A DNA stretch of 41,408 nucleotides from Verrucomicrobiota bacterium (lineage in GTDB: Bacteria; Verrucomicrobiota; Verrucomicrobiia; Chthoniobacterales; UBA6821), in assembly GCA_021413925.1 (NCBI GenBank), contig JAIOPL010000015.1, forward strand, positions 1-41,408, read 5' to 3'. Within the stretch, counting starts at the first letter, position 1. Each line of letters opens with the position of its first letter. Positions 18,257 through 26,923 of the stretch are shown here, piece after piece. The notes under the pieces are model-generated. The model was not told the origin of the DNA, ran no database searches, and saw only the letters and a list, made by a program, of their open reading frames with translations. The position numbers were made by a program, and so were the translations under genes.

Positions 18257-18612
18257 AGGGCTGGTGCTTCCTCAAAATCCCGGTGCCCCTTTTTTAGAAA
18301 AGGGCGGGCTCCTAGCCCTGCATCTAAAATCCCAGCACCCTGGTAGAAGTGGTGCTGCTGGTTCGTCATTCGAGGTCGATTGCTTAGGATATGAAAAAAG
18401 AAGCTGCTCCGGGGCGTGGATGGCGTTGATGTCGTCGGGAAGATTCCTTTCGTAAATGATTAGGTTCCTTCACTGGGTCGAAGGGGATGCATGGGATAAT
18501 CTGAATCCTTAAAATCTCCCCATCCCTTTAATCTCCTTCATGCCTGTGAATTTTTACATGCACATCTTCGCCTCCGCGCGAGATTATGTGTGCTGCTGAT
18601 TCCAATCAGGGC
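18257..18612. other. Gene-free, hairpin-rich intergenic stretch
   Basis: No convincing gene on either strand. It contains hairpins CCCTTTT-TTAG-AAAAGGG (18287-18304), GGGCT-CCT-AGCCC (18306-18318) and CAGCACC...GGTGCTG (18333-18339/18351-18357), then a 9-nt phased purine-rich run on the minus strand at about 18505-18560 that resembles 6425-6475. It separates the lone four-helix membrane protein from the terminator of the rpsR operon. Confidence 0.5.
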
Positions 18613-18651
18613 ACAAAAAAGCCGCTCCAACCATCGGCATGAGCGGCTTTT
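18613..18651 (-). terminator. Intrinsic terminator of the rpmG-rpsR unit
   Basis: On the minus strand GCCGCTC (18647-18641) pairs with GAGCGGC (18627-18621), loop 13 nt, followed directly by TTTTTT. The other flank is also AAAAGAAAA, so it could work from both sides. It lies 23 bp after the rpsR stop codon. Confidence 0.85.
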
Positions 18652-18673
18652 CTTTTGGAAGGAAATCTTTCCG

Positions 18674-18916
18674 TTACTTCATCAGGAGAGCGGCGCGTGA
18701 GCGCTTGATCTCGCGGGTGATCTTGCGGTGCAGGTGTGCGGCAAGGCCGGTCATACGACGGGGAAGGATCTTACCGGCCTCGGTGGTGAACTTGCGAAGG
18801 AGGTCGGGGTTCTTAAAGTCGATTGCGTCTGTGGAGACGTCGAGGCGACGGCGGGGCATGCATCGGTTGGCGCGGCGGAAGTTGCGGCTGCGCTGTTCTG
18901 TCTTTGGTGTGCTCAT
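18674..18916 (-). CDS. rpsR: Ribosomal protein bS18
   Basis: An 80-residue small-subunit protein that binds 16S rRNA together with bS6. The conserved core is visible: IDFKNPDLLRKFTTEAGKILPRRMTGLAAHLHRKITREIKRSRAALLM. Length is normal. The gene follows rpmG by 27 bp on the minus strand and is closed by a strong terminator. The usual bS6/ssb neighbours are not present here; rpmG and a DksA-like gene replace them. Confidence 0.97.
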   Translation of the reverse strand: MSTPKTEQRSRNFRRANRCMPRRRLDVSTDAIDFKNPDLLRKFTTEAGKILPRRMTGLAAHLHRKITREIKRSRAALLMK

Positions 18917-18943
18917 GTTGGAGAGTGGGTTGAAAGAGGCCGT

Positions 18944-19117
18944 TTACTTGGTCTCGCGATGGAGTGTATGGCGCTTGAGATTTGGATTGTACTTCTTTTT
19001 CTCAAGTCGGCCCGGAGTATTGAGGCTCTTCTTGTTGCGGGTCGTGATGTAGCGGGAGACGGGCTTGCCTTCGGCAACCGCTTCGGTGCACTCAATGATG
19101 ATGATGTCGCGTGGCAT
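18944..19117 (-). CDS. rpmG: Ribosomal protein bL33
   Basis: A 57-residue protein read from the ATG at 19117: it starts [13 protein letters not shown] and continues [20 protein letters not shown], ending [11 protein letters not shown]. This is the bL33 pattern (Y-x-T-x-x-N-K then K-L-E-x-x-K-Y-x-P-x-L-x-x-H). It has one cysteine only, so it is the zinc-free form, not the four-cysteine form. It lies between the DksA-like gene (27 bp upstream) and rpsR (27 bp downstream). Confidence 0.95.
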   Translation of the reverse strand: MPRDIIIIECTEAVAEGKPVSRYITTRNKKSLNTPGRLEKKKYNPNLKRHTLHRETK

Positions 19118-19144
19118 AAAACAGGGATTGTGGATTGGGTCGGT

Positions 19145-20005
19145 TTAGCTGGTTTCGGTGGTGTCGTCCTCTTCGCTCTCGGACTCTTCTTCAGTCAGTC
19201 CGAACAATGAGGTGATCTGGGGACGAGCACTGTTATGGTGCTGGTTTTTCTCCAAACCTGCCTGGCAATCCACCGTGTAACGGGTGAAAGGCAGAGCCTC
19301 GAGTCGCTCGTGTTTGATCGGCTTTTGGCAGAGATCGCAGACTCCGTAACTTCCATCTTCGACTCTTTTGAGGGCCTCGTCAATCTCGTAAAGCGATCCC
19401 TGTTCCTTGGAGAGCATGCTGAGGGCGAAGTCGCGGTCGTAGGCATCGCTACCGGCATCGGCCTGATGCATGCCGAAGGCGGAGGTCTCGGTGCCGGCGT
19501 GCAGGTTGTCTCGGGCAACTCCTCTCATGGCGTCAAGGAGGGTGTCCTTGAGTTCGAGGAGACGCTGACGCTGCTTGGTCAGGAAAGGGGTGAGTTTTAG
19601 GTTCTTGTTGACCTTGGGCTTGATAACAAATTGCTGGGCCAGAACGCGCTCATTGGAAGAGACGGGTGCCTTGGACTTGGAGGACTTCGCTTTACTCTTA
19701 ACCGAGGGAGCCTTGGAAAGTGTGATCGCCGGTTTCGCAACTTTTTTGGGAGCTGCTTTTTGGAGGGCGGGTTTGGAAATCTTGGAAACCATCTTCGCTG
19801 CGGCTTTCTTGGCAAGCGGCTTTTTGGCTGAGGGCTTTGTGGGCTTGATGACCTTTGGGGCAGGTTTCTTGGCGACTGCTTTGGCAGGAGCTTTCTTGAG
19901 CGCTTTCACGGCCTTAGCTGCTGGTTTTGCAGCCTTCACGGAAGCTTTCTTCGGTGCGGCGGCTTTCTTGGCCGGGGCCTTTTTAGCAGGTTTTTTGGAT
20001 GCCAT
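19145..20005 (-). CDS. DksA/TraR zinc-finger protein with histone-H1-like tail
   Basis: A 286-residue two-part protein. Residues 1 to about 115 are almost only Lys, Ala, Pro and Ser in repeats such as AKKAPAKKAAAPKK and VKALKKAPAKAVAKKPAP, like the C-terminal tail of histone H1 and bacterial H1-like proteins, so it should bind DNA or RNA nonspecifically. Residues about 140-255 are DksA-like: a coiled coil with an acidic tip (ADAGSDAYDRDFALSML) and a zinc-finger segment YGVCDLCQKPIKHERLEALPF. DksA binds RNA polymerase in the secondary channel and tunes rRNA promoters with ppGpp. Here three of four zinc cysteines are present (223, 226, 247); the position of the other is Thr244. The C-terminus is acidic (EEESESEEDD). 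It leads an operon with rpmG and rpsR. The combined role is inferred. Confidence 0.85.
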   Translation of the reverse strand: MASKKPAKKAPAKKAAAPKKASVKAAKPAAKAVKALKKAPAKAVAKKPAPKVIKPTKPSAKKPLAKKAAAKMVSKISKPALQKAAPKKVAKPAITLSKAPSVKSKAKSSKSKAPVSSNERVLAQQFVIKPKVNKNLKLTPFLTKQRQRLLELKDTLLDAMRGVARDNLHAGTETSAFGMHQADAGSDAYDRDFALSMLSKEQGSLYEIDEALKRVEDGSYGVCDLCQKPIKHERLEALPFTRYTVDCQAGLEKNQHHNSARPQITSLFGLTEEESESEEDDTTETS

Positions 20006-20122
20006 AACGGGATCGGATGAGTGTGTCTGTTTGGTGTTGGGGGAAAATAGGGGAGGGGCTTGTTATAGCTCACCACGAGATCTCGCAAGAGAAATCTTTT
20101 AGGAAACTTGATCCTTCCACTT

Positions 20123-20602
20123 TCAGAAGATGATCCGCCCAGCAACCAGGAAGGCCAGAAGTCCCAGTCGGATGCTCCAGAGAATGGTGCGGATCCAGTT
20201 TGTCGAGACGAGAAGCTCCATGGCCTTGGCGTCGGGGCGTTGTTCCAAGAGATGGTGCAGGGGTACCTGAATCAGGAAAGTGCTTGCCCAGATCAGAGCA
20301 AGGCAGCCGAACGACCAGAGATAGAGAGGGGTGAGTCCTATCGCTATCGGTAGTTTTTCACCCGAAGCAACGGAGAGAAGCAGGAGGGCAATCGCGGTTC
20401 CCAACTCGACCAGCATCAAGGGGGCCACCACGAAACCGGTCCTGATGGTATGAGACTGCTCGTACGCGACGAATCCCTCCGCGGGTACTTTCAAAAACAG
20501 GGGATAATGGACGATCTGAACGAACCAGATGATCCCGGTCATCATCGCCGTCGCAAGGATCTGGGTTAGCAAAAGAGTGCGCGGGGTAAGGGGCTCAATC
20601 AT
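20123..20602 (-). CDS. Conserved four-helix membrane protein
   Basis: A 159-residue integral membrane protein with four hydrophobic segments at about 8-30, 52-75, 82-112 and 138-158. Polar conserved-looking features are WFVQIVHYPLF at the end of helix 1, YEQSHTIRTGFVVAPLMLVELGTA leading into helix 2, and the C-terminal VSTNWIRTILWSIRLGLL. I recall similar small membrane proteins with a Q-x-V-H-Y-P-L-F motif annotated only as hypothetical; no function can be given. It is divergent from hisS and lies about 120 bp upstream of the DksA-like gene on the same strand. Confidence 0.75.
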   Translation of the reverse strand: MIEPLTPRTLLLTQILATAMMTGIIWFVQIVHYPLFLKVPAEGFVAYEQSHTIRTGFVVAPLMLVELGTAIALLLLSVASGEKLPIAIGLTPLYLWSFGCLALIWASTFLIQVPLHHLLEQRPDAKAMELLVSTNWIRTILWSIRLGLLAFLVAGRIIF

Positions 20603-20711
20603 GACGAGGGAATCTTAAACGAAGTGATCGGGTATTGTAGAGAGGAGATGTCTGTCCTAGCGTATTTGACTCGCTCCCGGCTCGCGTATAACGAACTGCA
20701 TTCCCATTCCC

Positions 20712-21983
20712 ATGAAACCTCTTCCCGGCTTCCGAGACCTCTTTCCTGAGGATTTTGCGCGTCGGAACTATCTGGTAGGCAAATGGCGTGAGGCAGCCCG
20801 CCGGTACGGATTCGTCGAGTTCGATGGTCCGACACTGGAATCGGCCGAGCTCTATCGGAAGAAAAACAGCGGCGGCGAGATCCTGGGACAGCTGTATGAG
20901 TTCATTGACAAGGGGGAACGCGCCGTGGCCCTTCGCCCCGAGGTGACGCCGACCCTGGCCCGGATGATCGCGGCGCGGCACCGTGATTTTCCAAAGCCGA
21001 TGCGATGGTTCAATGTCGGCACCTGCTTTCGCTACGAGCGTCAGCAGCGGGGGCGCCTGCGAGAGTTCCTTCAGTTCAACTGCGACCTTGTGGGAGACGC
21101 CACTTCCGCGGCCGACGCCGAAGTGATTTCCCTGCTTATCGATTTGCTCCGTTCCTTCGGTCTGGGACCTGAGGATTTTGCCATCCGTCTGAGCGACCGC
21201 TCCGCATGGCATGATTTCATGACCCTGCATGGAGTGGAGAAGGAAAGGGCCGGTGAGTTCCTAACTATCGTCGACCGGATGGAAAAGATGCCCCCCGAGA
21301 AGACCGAGGAACTGCTTGCTCCCTTCGGCGTCACGTCGGCCACTCTGCAGGAGTTCATTGCCCGCGCAGAGATCCCTGTGCTGGCTCCCCTGTTGGCCGA
21401 TCTGGAAGCCCGCGGGCTACGAGACTATGTGCGCCCTGACCTCGGGGTGGTGCGCGGACTCGCCTACTATACGGGAGTCGTCTTTGAAGCCTTCGCGCTA
21501 CGGGCCGGGCTGCGCGCTATCGCCGGCGGTGGCCGCTACGACCGCCTGCTTGCGGATCTAAGCGACGGATCGGCCGATCTGCCGGCCGTGGGGTTCGGCG
21601 TCGGAGATGCCGTCCTGCTGGAGCTTCTCAACGAATGCCCTGCCGCCAAGGCGCAGGAGGAAGCGGCTCTCAAAGCCGATGCGCCGGTCCAAATCTATCT
21701 CGTGATCGCCGACGAGACCCATCGCTCCAACGCTCTGTTCCTGGCCCAACAACTACGCAGCGAGGGTTGGCGGGTCGGTTTCCCGCTGGTCCAGGAAAAA
21801 GTCGGCAAGCAGTTTGGATCGGCCGAGACCCTTGGCGCTTCCCATGCCGTCGTGATCGGTGCCGAATGGCCTGAGGTCAAGGTGAAGCGCCTCTCCGACC
21901 GCATGGAGCAGGAGCTCGATCATGCAACTCTTGGCGTCTGGCTAAGCGAAGAGGAAGGTCGAAACCTGAAACTTGAAACCTGA
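20712..21983 (+). CDS. hisS: Histidyl-tRNA synthetase
   Basis: Charges tRNA-His. The 423-residue class II synthetase has motif 1 near residues 40-60, motif 2 FRYERQQRGRLREFLQFN with the catalytic Arg, the ATP/histidine loop ALRPEVTPTLARM, the HisA motif LGVVRGLAYYTGVVFEAF and motif 3 AIAGGGRYDRLL, followed by a C-terminal anticodon-binding domain (about 330-415). The last codons (GRNLKLET) are encoded by a heptad repeat, so the natural end may have been extended slightly by that repeat. aspS follows on the same strand after 137 bp, the common hisS-aspS order. Confidence 0.96.
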   Translation: MKPLPGFRDLFPEDFARRNYLVGKWREAARRYGFVEFDGPTLESAELYRKKNSGGEILGQLYEFIDKGERAVALRPEVTPTLARMIAARHRDFPKPMRWFNVGTCFRYERQQRGRLREFLQFNCDLVGDATSAADAEVISLLIDLLRSFGLGPEDFAIRLSDRSAWHDFMTLHGVEKERAGEFLTIVDRMEKMPPEKTEELLAPFGVTSATLQEFIARAEIPVLAPLLADLEARGLRDYVRPDLGVVRGLAYYTGVVFEAFALRAGLRAIAGGGRYDRLLADLSDGSADLPAVGFGVGDAVLLELLNECPAAKAQEEAALKADAPVQIYLVIADETHRSNALFLAQQLRSEGWRVGFPLVQEKVGKQFGSAETLGASHAVVIGAEWPEVKVKRLSDRMEQELDHATLGVWLSEEEGRNLKLET

Positions 21984-22099
21984 AGGTCGCACAATCGAAG
22001 GGTTCTGCAGCCAGATAGAAGATCGTTCAAAAACACAAAATGATAAAAATTTGATTCCCGAGCATTGAATCCTTTTTCAGGTTTCAGGTTTCAGCTTTC
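21961..22099. repeat. Exact heptad repeats in inverted orientation between hisS and aspS
   Basis: The left arm reads GAAACCT GAAACTT GAAACCT GAA (21961-21984) and covers the hisS stop codon. The right arm (22076-22099) read on the minus strand is GAAAGCT GAAACCT GAAACCT GAA. The arms match at 22 of 24 positions and both have a strict 7-nt period. The 91 nt between them is AT-rich and has no gene. Confidence 0.7.
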
Positions 22100-22120
22100 A
22101 TCCCTCTCTTTACTTTTCCC

Positions 22121-23950
22121 ATGCACTACCGTGACTGCCTCTGTGGCGCCCTGCGCCCTTCCGATATTGGACGCGATCTTACCCTGAGTGGTTGGGTCGC
22201 TTCACGCCGCGACCATGGAGGCGTTATCTTCATCGACCTACGCGATCGCGACGGCATCACCCAGGTGGTCTTCCGGCCCGAGGTCCACGCGGAGGCTGCC
22301 GCAGCTGCACACAGTCTTCGTTCCGAGGATGTGATCACTGTCACGGGCCATGTTACTGCCCGTCTGGCCGGCACCGAGAATCCAAAGCTCCCGACCGGTG
22401 CTGTGGAACTGGTCGCCAGCACCCTCACTGTGTTGAACCGCTCAGAGGTCCCTCCCTTCCCGATGGATGAGCGCATCGCAAACGAGGATCTGCGCCTGAC
22501 CCATCGCTTCCTTGACCTGCGCCGTCCGGCGATGGCGGCGAACCTCCGCCTCCGTCATCGTATCACCAAGTCGATCCGCGATGTCCTCGATACGGAGGGC
22601 TTCTGGGAGATCGAGACGCCGATTCTCTCCAAGAGCACCCCGGAAGGAGCTCGCGACTTCCTTGTTCCCTCGCGGCTAACGCCCGGAGCCTTCTATGCGC
22701 TGCCGCAGGCTCCCCAGCAGTACAAACAGCTTCTGATGGTTGGAGGCGTCGACAAGTACTTCCAGATCGCACGCTGCTTCCGCGACGAGGATCTGCGTGC
22801 TGACCGCCAACCAGAGTTCACCCAGGTCGATATCGAGGCCTCCTTCGTGAAAGCGCAGGATCTTCAGGATCTCATTGAGAAAATGTTCCAGCGGATCTTC
22901 CGTGAGTCGCGAGGAGTAGAGATTCCCGTGCCTTTTCCCCGCATGACCTATGCCGACGCGATGAACCGCTATGGCAGTGACAAGCCCGACACCCGCTTCG
23001 GCATGGAGATCGTGGATGTCGGAGACATTTTCGCCCAGAGCCAGTTCAAGGTCTTCCGGGGTGCCCTCGATTCCGGTGGTGTCGTGAAGGCGATGAATGC
23101 CAAGGGGTTCGCCAGCATCACCACCGGCCAGATTGAGGAGCTCACCGAGCTGGCCAAGTCAGCCGGAGCGAAGGGTCTCGCCTTCATCAAGGTCGAGAAT
23201 GGTGAGTGGAAGTCCCCGATCGTAAAATTCTTCAGCGAGGAGGAGAAAGCCGCTCTTTCCATCCGTCTCGACATGCAGGAAGGGGATCTTGTCCTCTTCG
23301 GCGCCGACGCATGGGAGACTGCCTGTACTGTACTCGGGCGTGTCCGCCTGCGAGTAGCCGAAGTCCAGAAGCTCACAAGTGATCCTAATCAACTCAACTT
23401 CCTCTGGGTCGTCGACTTCCCGATGCTCGCCTTCAATGCCGAGGAGAACAAGTGGAACGCCGTCCACCATCCCTTCACACGTCCCAAGGCCGAGGATCGC
23501 GACCTGCTCAAGGATCCCTCGAAGCTCGGAGAGATCCGTGCCGAGGCCTATGATATCGTGCTCAATGGGGTTGAGATCGGCGGCGGAAGTATTCGTATCC
23601 ATGAGGGAGATCTCCAGGCAGAGACCTTCTCCGTACTCGGTATCAATGATGTGGAGCAAGAGGAGCTCTTTGGCCATCTCCTGCGTGCCTTCCGCCATGG
23701 AGCGCCTCCGCATGGTGGCATCGCGCTCGGTCTGGATCGCCTTGTGGCACTCATCGCGGGTGAAGAATCGATCCGCGAAGTCATCGCCTTCCCGAAGAAC
23801 AACCGCGGCGCCGAACTCCTCACCGGATCGCCGGCTCCCGCCGAGATGAAGCAGCTCCGCGAGCTCCATATCTCTTCGACAGTGAAGCCAAAGGTGGCCG
23901 GTGTTTCTGGAGCACCTAACGCAGGCGCTATCGTTCCTCCCTCAGCCTAA
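22121..23950 (+). CDS. aspS: Aspartyl-tRNA synthetase
   Basis: Charges tRNA-Asp (or tRNA-Asp and tRNA-Asn if non-discriminating). The 609-residue bacterial-type class II enzyme has an N-terminal OB-fold anticodon domain (about 1-105), motif 2 FQIARCFRDEDLRADRQPEFTQ, the AMP/aspartate loop with LPQAPQQYKQLLMVGG, the GAD insertion domain (about 290-410) and motif 3 GIALGLDRLVALIAG followed by EVIAFPKNNRGAELLTG. Length is normal. The C-terminal tail is Ala/Pro-rich. It is followed after 22 bp by apaG. Confidence 0.97.
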   Translation: MHYRDCLCGALRPSDIGRDLTLSGWVASRRDHGGVIFIDLRDRDGITQVVFRPEVHAEAAAAAHSLRSEDVITVTGHVTARLAGTENPKLPTGAVELVASTLTVLNRSEVPPFPMDERIANEDLRLTHRFLDLRRPAMAANLRLRHRITKSIRDVLDTEGFWEIETPILSKSTPEGARDFLVPSRLTPGAFYALPQAPQQYKQLLMVGGVDKYFQIARCFRDEDLRADRQPEFTQVDIEASFVKAQDLQDLIEKMFQRIFRESRGVEIPVPFPRMTYADAMNRYGSDKPDTRFGMEIVDVGDIFAQSQFKVFRGALDSGGVVKAMNAKGFASITTGQIEELTELAKSAGAKGLAFIKVENGEWKSPIVKFFSEEEKAALSIRLDMQEGDLVLFGADAWETACTVLGRVRLRVAEVQKLTSDPNQLNFLWVVDFPMLAFNAEENKWNAVHHPFTRPKAEDRDLLKDPSKLGEIRAEAYDIVLNGVEIGGGSIRIHEGDLQAETFSVLGINDVEQEELFGHLLRAFRHGAPPHGGIALGLDRLVALIAGEESIREVIAFPKNNRGAELLTGSPAPAEMKQLRELHISSTVKPKVAGVSGAPNAGAIVPPSA

Positions 23951-23972
23951 CCGCGAAAGGGAGCACCTATTA

Positions 23973-24350
23973 ATGCAGCCTCAGCTCCTCCCGGGTTTCG
24001 AGGCGACAGTTGATCGGGTCATTTATGCCCCCGAGCTTCCGGCACCACCTGATCAACCGCATCCCTTTGTCTACTACATTACGATTCACAACCGGAGCGA
24101 CCAGACCATCATGGTGAAGGGGCGCAAGTGGGTCGTTCGCAGCGAGGATGGTCATGTCACGGCCTTCGAGGGAGACGGTGTGGTTGGTTGCTTTCCACGA
24201 CTCGAGCCGGGCGAACATTTTTCGTACAATAGCTACCATACCACGGCGGGTCGCTCCTTGGCTGAGGGATCCTATCTGGCAATGACGGAAGAAGGAAATG
24301 CGGTCGTGGCAAGGATCCCTGCCTTCGAACTCGTCCCACCCGGGGAATAA
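23973..24350 (+). CDS. apaG: ApaG-domain protein
   Basis: A 125-residue single-domain protein of the ApaG (DUF525) family, an immunoglobulin-like fold also found in F-box proteins, with unclear biochemical role. Family marks are YYITIHNRSDQTIMVKGRKWVV, then FEGDGVVGCFPRLEPGEHFSYNSYH and LAEGSYLAMTEEGN. The ATG at 23973 follows a GGGAG ribosome-binding site; the frame opens earlier (23901) but that part overlaps aspS. The product fits the usual ApaG length exactly. Likely co-transcribed with aspS. Confidence 0.93.
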   Translation: MQPQLLPGFEATVDRVIYAPELPAPPDQPHPFVYYITIHNRSDQTIMVKGRKWVVRSEDGHVTAFEGDGVVGCFPRLEPGEHFSYNSYHTTAGRSLAEGSYLAMTEEGNAVVARIPAFELVPPGE

Positions 24351-24396
24351 TTCCTCTATTTAAGGTTTTATCCGTGGTAACTTCGGCACAACCCTG

Positions 24397-26538
24397 ATGC
24401 GCGCTGCCTTTCATCACACTCATGAGTACGGAGGATTCCGGCTGCGTTACGGACATGCCCTTCCTTACGGGGCGAGTCATGTGCCGGGCGGGGTGAATTT
24501 CTCGATCTACTCCTCCCACGCCACCTCCTGCACGCTTGTGCTCTTCCGCAAAGGGGAGTCCGCTCCCTATGCGGAAATCCCTTTCCCCCCTGAGTGTAAG
24601 ATCGGCGATGTGTACACCATGATTGTCTACGATCTGGACTACGAAGAGACAGAATACGGCTTCCGGATGGAGGGACCCTATGATCCGAAGGCCGGAAACC
24701 TTTTCGATCCGAAGCGAATTTTGCTCGATCCCTATGCTCGTGAAATCGGTGGACGCGACGTCTGGCTCTCCCAGCCTCCCGAAGAGGAGGTCTATCCGCA
24801 CCGGGCACGGATGCCCTACGAGGATTTCGACTGGGGGCATGACCGTCCGATCAATTTACCCGTTCAGGATCTGGTGATCTACGAGATGCATGTGCGCGGG
24901 TTCACTCGCCATCCCTCCTCTGGTGTCAGGCATCCGGGAACCTACGAGGGGATCATTGAGAAAATCCCCTACCTCCAGTCAATCGGCGTGAATTGCGTGG
25001 AGTTGATGCCAGTTTTCGAGTTCGACGAGTACGAGAACAAACGGATCAATCCCGAGACCGGCAACCGTCTTTGTAACTACTGGGGATATAGTACTGTCGG
25101 TTTCTATGCGCCGAAGAGCGGATATGCGGCGACCGGTCACCACGGAAACCAGGTCTCCGAGTTCAAGGGCATGATCAAGGCGCTCCATGCCGCCGGCATC
25201 TCCGTGATCCTCGACGTGGTCTTCAATCACACTGCCGAGGGAGATTTGCGCGGGCCTACGATCTCCTTCCGGGGTATCGACAATCAGACCTATTACATGC
25301 TCAACCCGGACGGGAGCTACGCGAACTACACCGGCTGCGGCAACACACTGAACTGCAATCACCCTGTGGTCCGCTCCTTCGTGCTCGATTGCCTGCACTA
25401 CTGGGTCTCCGAGTTCCATATCGACGGGTTCCGCTTCGATCTTGCCTCTGTGCTGGGACGCGATCGCAACGGCCATCCTCTGGCCAATCCTCCCCTGCTC
25501 GAGGCTCTGGCCCTTGACCCTATCCTGGCGGGCTGCGATCTCATTGCCGAGGCTTGGGATGCAGGCGGACTCTACCAGGTCGGGAACTTCCCCTCCTATG
25601 GGCGATGGATGGAATGGAACGGCCATTTCCGCGACGCGGCGCGACGTTTCCTGAAAGGGGATTCGGGCGTTGCTGGCGAGATGGTGCAGTGCATCTTGGG
25701 TTCCCCTAGTCTCTACGCATCCTCTGGCAGGAAGCCTACCGCTTCCGTGAATTTCCTGACCTGCCATGACGGCTTCACTCTACGCGATCTCTTCACGTAC
25801 AATGACAAGCACAACCTGGCCAACGGAGAGGAAAACCGCGACGGGGCGAATGATAACAACTGCTGGAACTGTGGAGTCGAAGGGGAAACCGACGATCCCG
25901 AGGTGAATGCCCTGCGCGCACGATTCCAGCGCAACGCCATGGCTTTGCTCTTCCTGAGCCAGGGGGTGCCAATGCTTTCCATGGGTGATGAACTGGGCCG
26001 CACCCAAAACGGTAACAATAACGCCTACTGCCACGACGAGGAGTGGAACTGGCTCGACTGGACTCAGGAGCAAGAGGGAGGGGAAGCCTTGGGACTAAAG
26101 CGTTTTGTAGGCCTGATGGCCGATTTTCGTCGTCAGCATAGCCAGCTGCACAGGACGGAATTTTTTACAGGCATGGATGTTCAGGGATGTGGCTATCCCG
26201 ACATCGGTTGGCATGGGGTGAAGCCGCGACAGCCTGACTGGGGTTCTGACAGCCGATCGGTCGCTTTCATGATCGCCGGAAAAATGGATGAATCCTACGG
26301 CCCGGAGACTGACTTCATCTATGCCGCCTTTAACATGTGGCACGAACCCCTTTCCTACGGGCTGCCGAAGCTGCCCTCCGGAATGCGATGGAGTCTTGTG
26401 GTTGACACGGCCCGGCCCTCGCCAGACGACTTTTATGAGCCTGGCTCCGAACAACTCATCGCCGATCAGTCCACTATCACCCTAACCGAGCGCTCTGTGA
26501 TCGTCCTGATCGGGAACAGATCAGGACGGTTGGGGTAG
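24397..26538 (+). CDS. glgX: Glycogen debranching enzyme (isoamylase type)
   Basis: Hydrolyses alpha-1,6 branches of glycogen. The 713-residue GH13 enzyme has an N-terminal CBM48-like beta domain (about 10-110), then the TIM barrel. Catalytic regions: DVVFNHTAEGD, the nucleophile Asp in GFRFDLASVLGRD, the acid Glu in LIAEAWDAGGLY and the stabiliser Asp in FLTCHDGFTLRDL. The block MLSMGDELGRTQNGNNNAYC is diagnostic for GlgX/TreX. Full length. The last codons contain a 9-bp hairpin (GTCCTGATC/GATCAGGAC, 26503-26527) just before the stop. It is the last core gene before tRNA-Glu and the mobile region. Confidence 0.95.
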   Translation: MRAAFHHTHEYGGFRLRYGHALPYGASHVPGGVNFSIYSSHATSCTLVLFRKGESAPYAEIPFPPECKIGDVYTMIVYDLDYEETEYGFRMEGPYDPKAGNLFDPKRILLDPYAREIGGRDVWLSQPPEEEVYPHRARMPYEDFDWGHDRPINLPVQDLVIYEMHVRGFTRHPSSGVRHPGTYEGIIEKIPYLQSIGVNCVELMPVFEFDEYENKRINPETGNRLCNYWGYSTVGFYAPKSGYAATGHHGNQVSEFKGMIKALHAAGISVILDVVFNHTAEGDLRGPTISFRGIDNQTYYMLNPDGSYANYTGCGNTLNCNHPVVRSFVLDCLHYWVSEFHIDGFRFDLASVLGRDRNGHPLANPPLLEALALDPILAGCDLIAEAWDAGGLYQVGNFPSYGRWMEWNGHFRDAARRFLKGDSGVAGEMVQCILGSPSLYASSGRKPTASVNFLTCHDGFTLRDLFTYNDKHNLANGEENRDGANDNNCWNCGVEGETDDPEVNALRARFQRNAMALLFLSQGVPMLSMGDELGRTQNGNNNAYCHDEEWNWLDWTQEQEGGEALGLKRFVGLMADFRRQHSQLHRTEFFTGMDVQGCGYPDIGWHGVKPRQPDWGSDSRSVAFMIAGKMDESYGPETDFIYAAFNMWHEPLSYGLPKLPSGMRWSLVVDTARPSPDDFYEPGSEQLIADQSTITLTERSVIVLIGNRSGRLG

Positions 26539-26563
26539 GCTTGCTGATAACTTTGCTTGAAAT

Positions 26564-26587
26564 AATGCCTGCTTAAGGCATTTTCTT
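26564..26587 (+). terminator. Intrinsic terminator after glgX
   Basis: AATGCCT (26564-26570), loop GCTTA, AGGCATT (26576-26582) and then TTCTT. A compact 7-bp stem with a short T-rich tail, 25 bp after the glgX stop and 15 bp before tRNA-Glu. Confidence 0.6.
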
Positions 26588-26601
26588 CCCTCCCACTATG
26601 A

Positions 26602-26677
26602 CACCCTATCGTCCAGTGGCCTAGGACACTCCCCTTTCACGGGAGTAACACGGGTTCGAATCCCGTTAGGGTGGCCA
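26602..26677 (+). tRNA. tRNA-Glu (UUC)
   Basis: A complete cloverleaf: acceptor CACCCTA (26602-26608) with TAGGGTG (26667-26673), discriminator G, encoded CCA (26675-26677). The anticodon arm is CTCCC-CTTTCAC-GGGAG with anticodon TTC, and the T-arm is CGGGT-TCGAATC-CCG with the standard loop. It reads glutamate codons. A mobilisation gene cluster follows directly; I looked for a second copy of the tRNA 3' end at the other side of that cluster and saw none. Confidence 0.95.
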
Positions 26678-26767
26678 CTTCAAAAAGTGGCCTAATCGCC
26701 TCTGAAAGTAGATAAATAGAGGCTTCGTGGCCTATCAGCCCTCGCAATTCGTTTTTGCGGATCTTTG

Positions 26768-26820
26768 CAGTTCTTGCGGTTAATTTGTCCTGTTTGTCCT
26801 GCAAATCCAACCCCACCTCC
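26768..26820. repeat. Nonamer-phased tract downstream of tRNA-Glu
   Basis: On the minus strand the stretch reads in 9-nt steps GATTTGCAG GACAAACAG GACAAATTA ACCGCAAGA ACTGCAAAG ATCCGCAAA. Similar A/G-rich nonamer runs lie at 6425-6475 and 18505-18560. The rest of 26678-26923 shows no gene I can support. Confidence 0.45.
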
Positions 26821-26923
26821 ATTCCGTGAGAGAGAGTCTCTTCAGTCATCAAAATCACCCCCTTTGAAATGTTGCTCCCAACCGGGAGCACCAAGTTCGT
26901 TTTTTTCGTGCAGGGTGCTGCGG

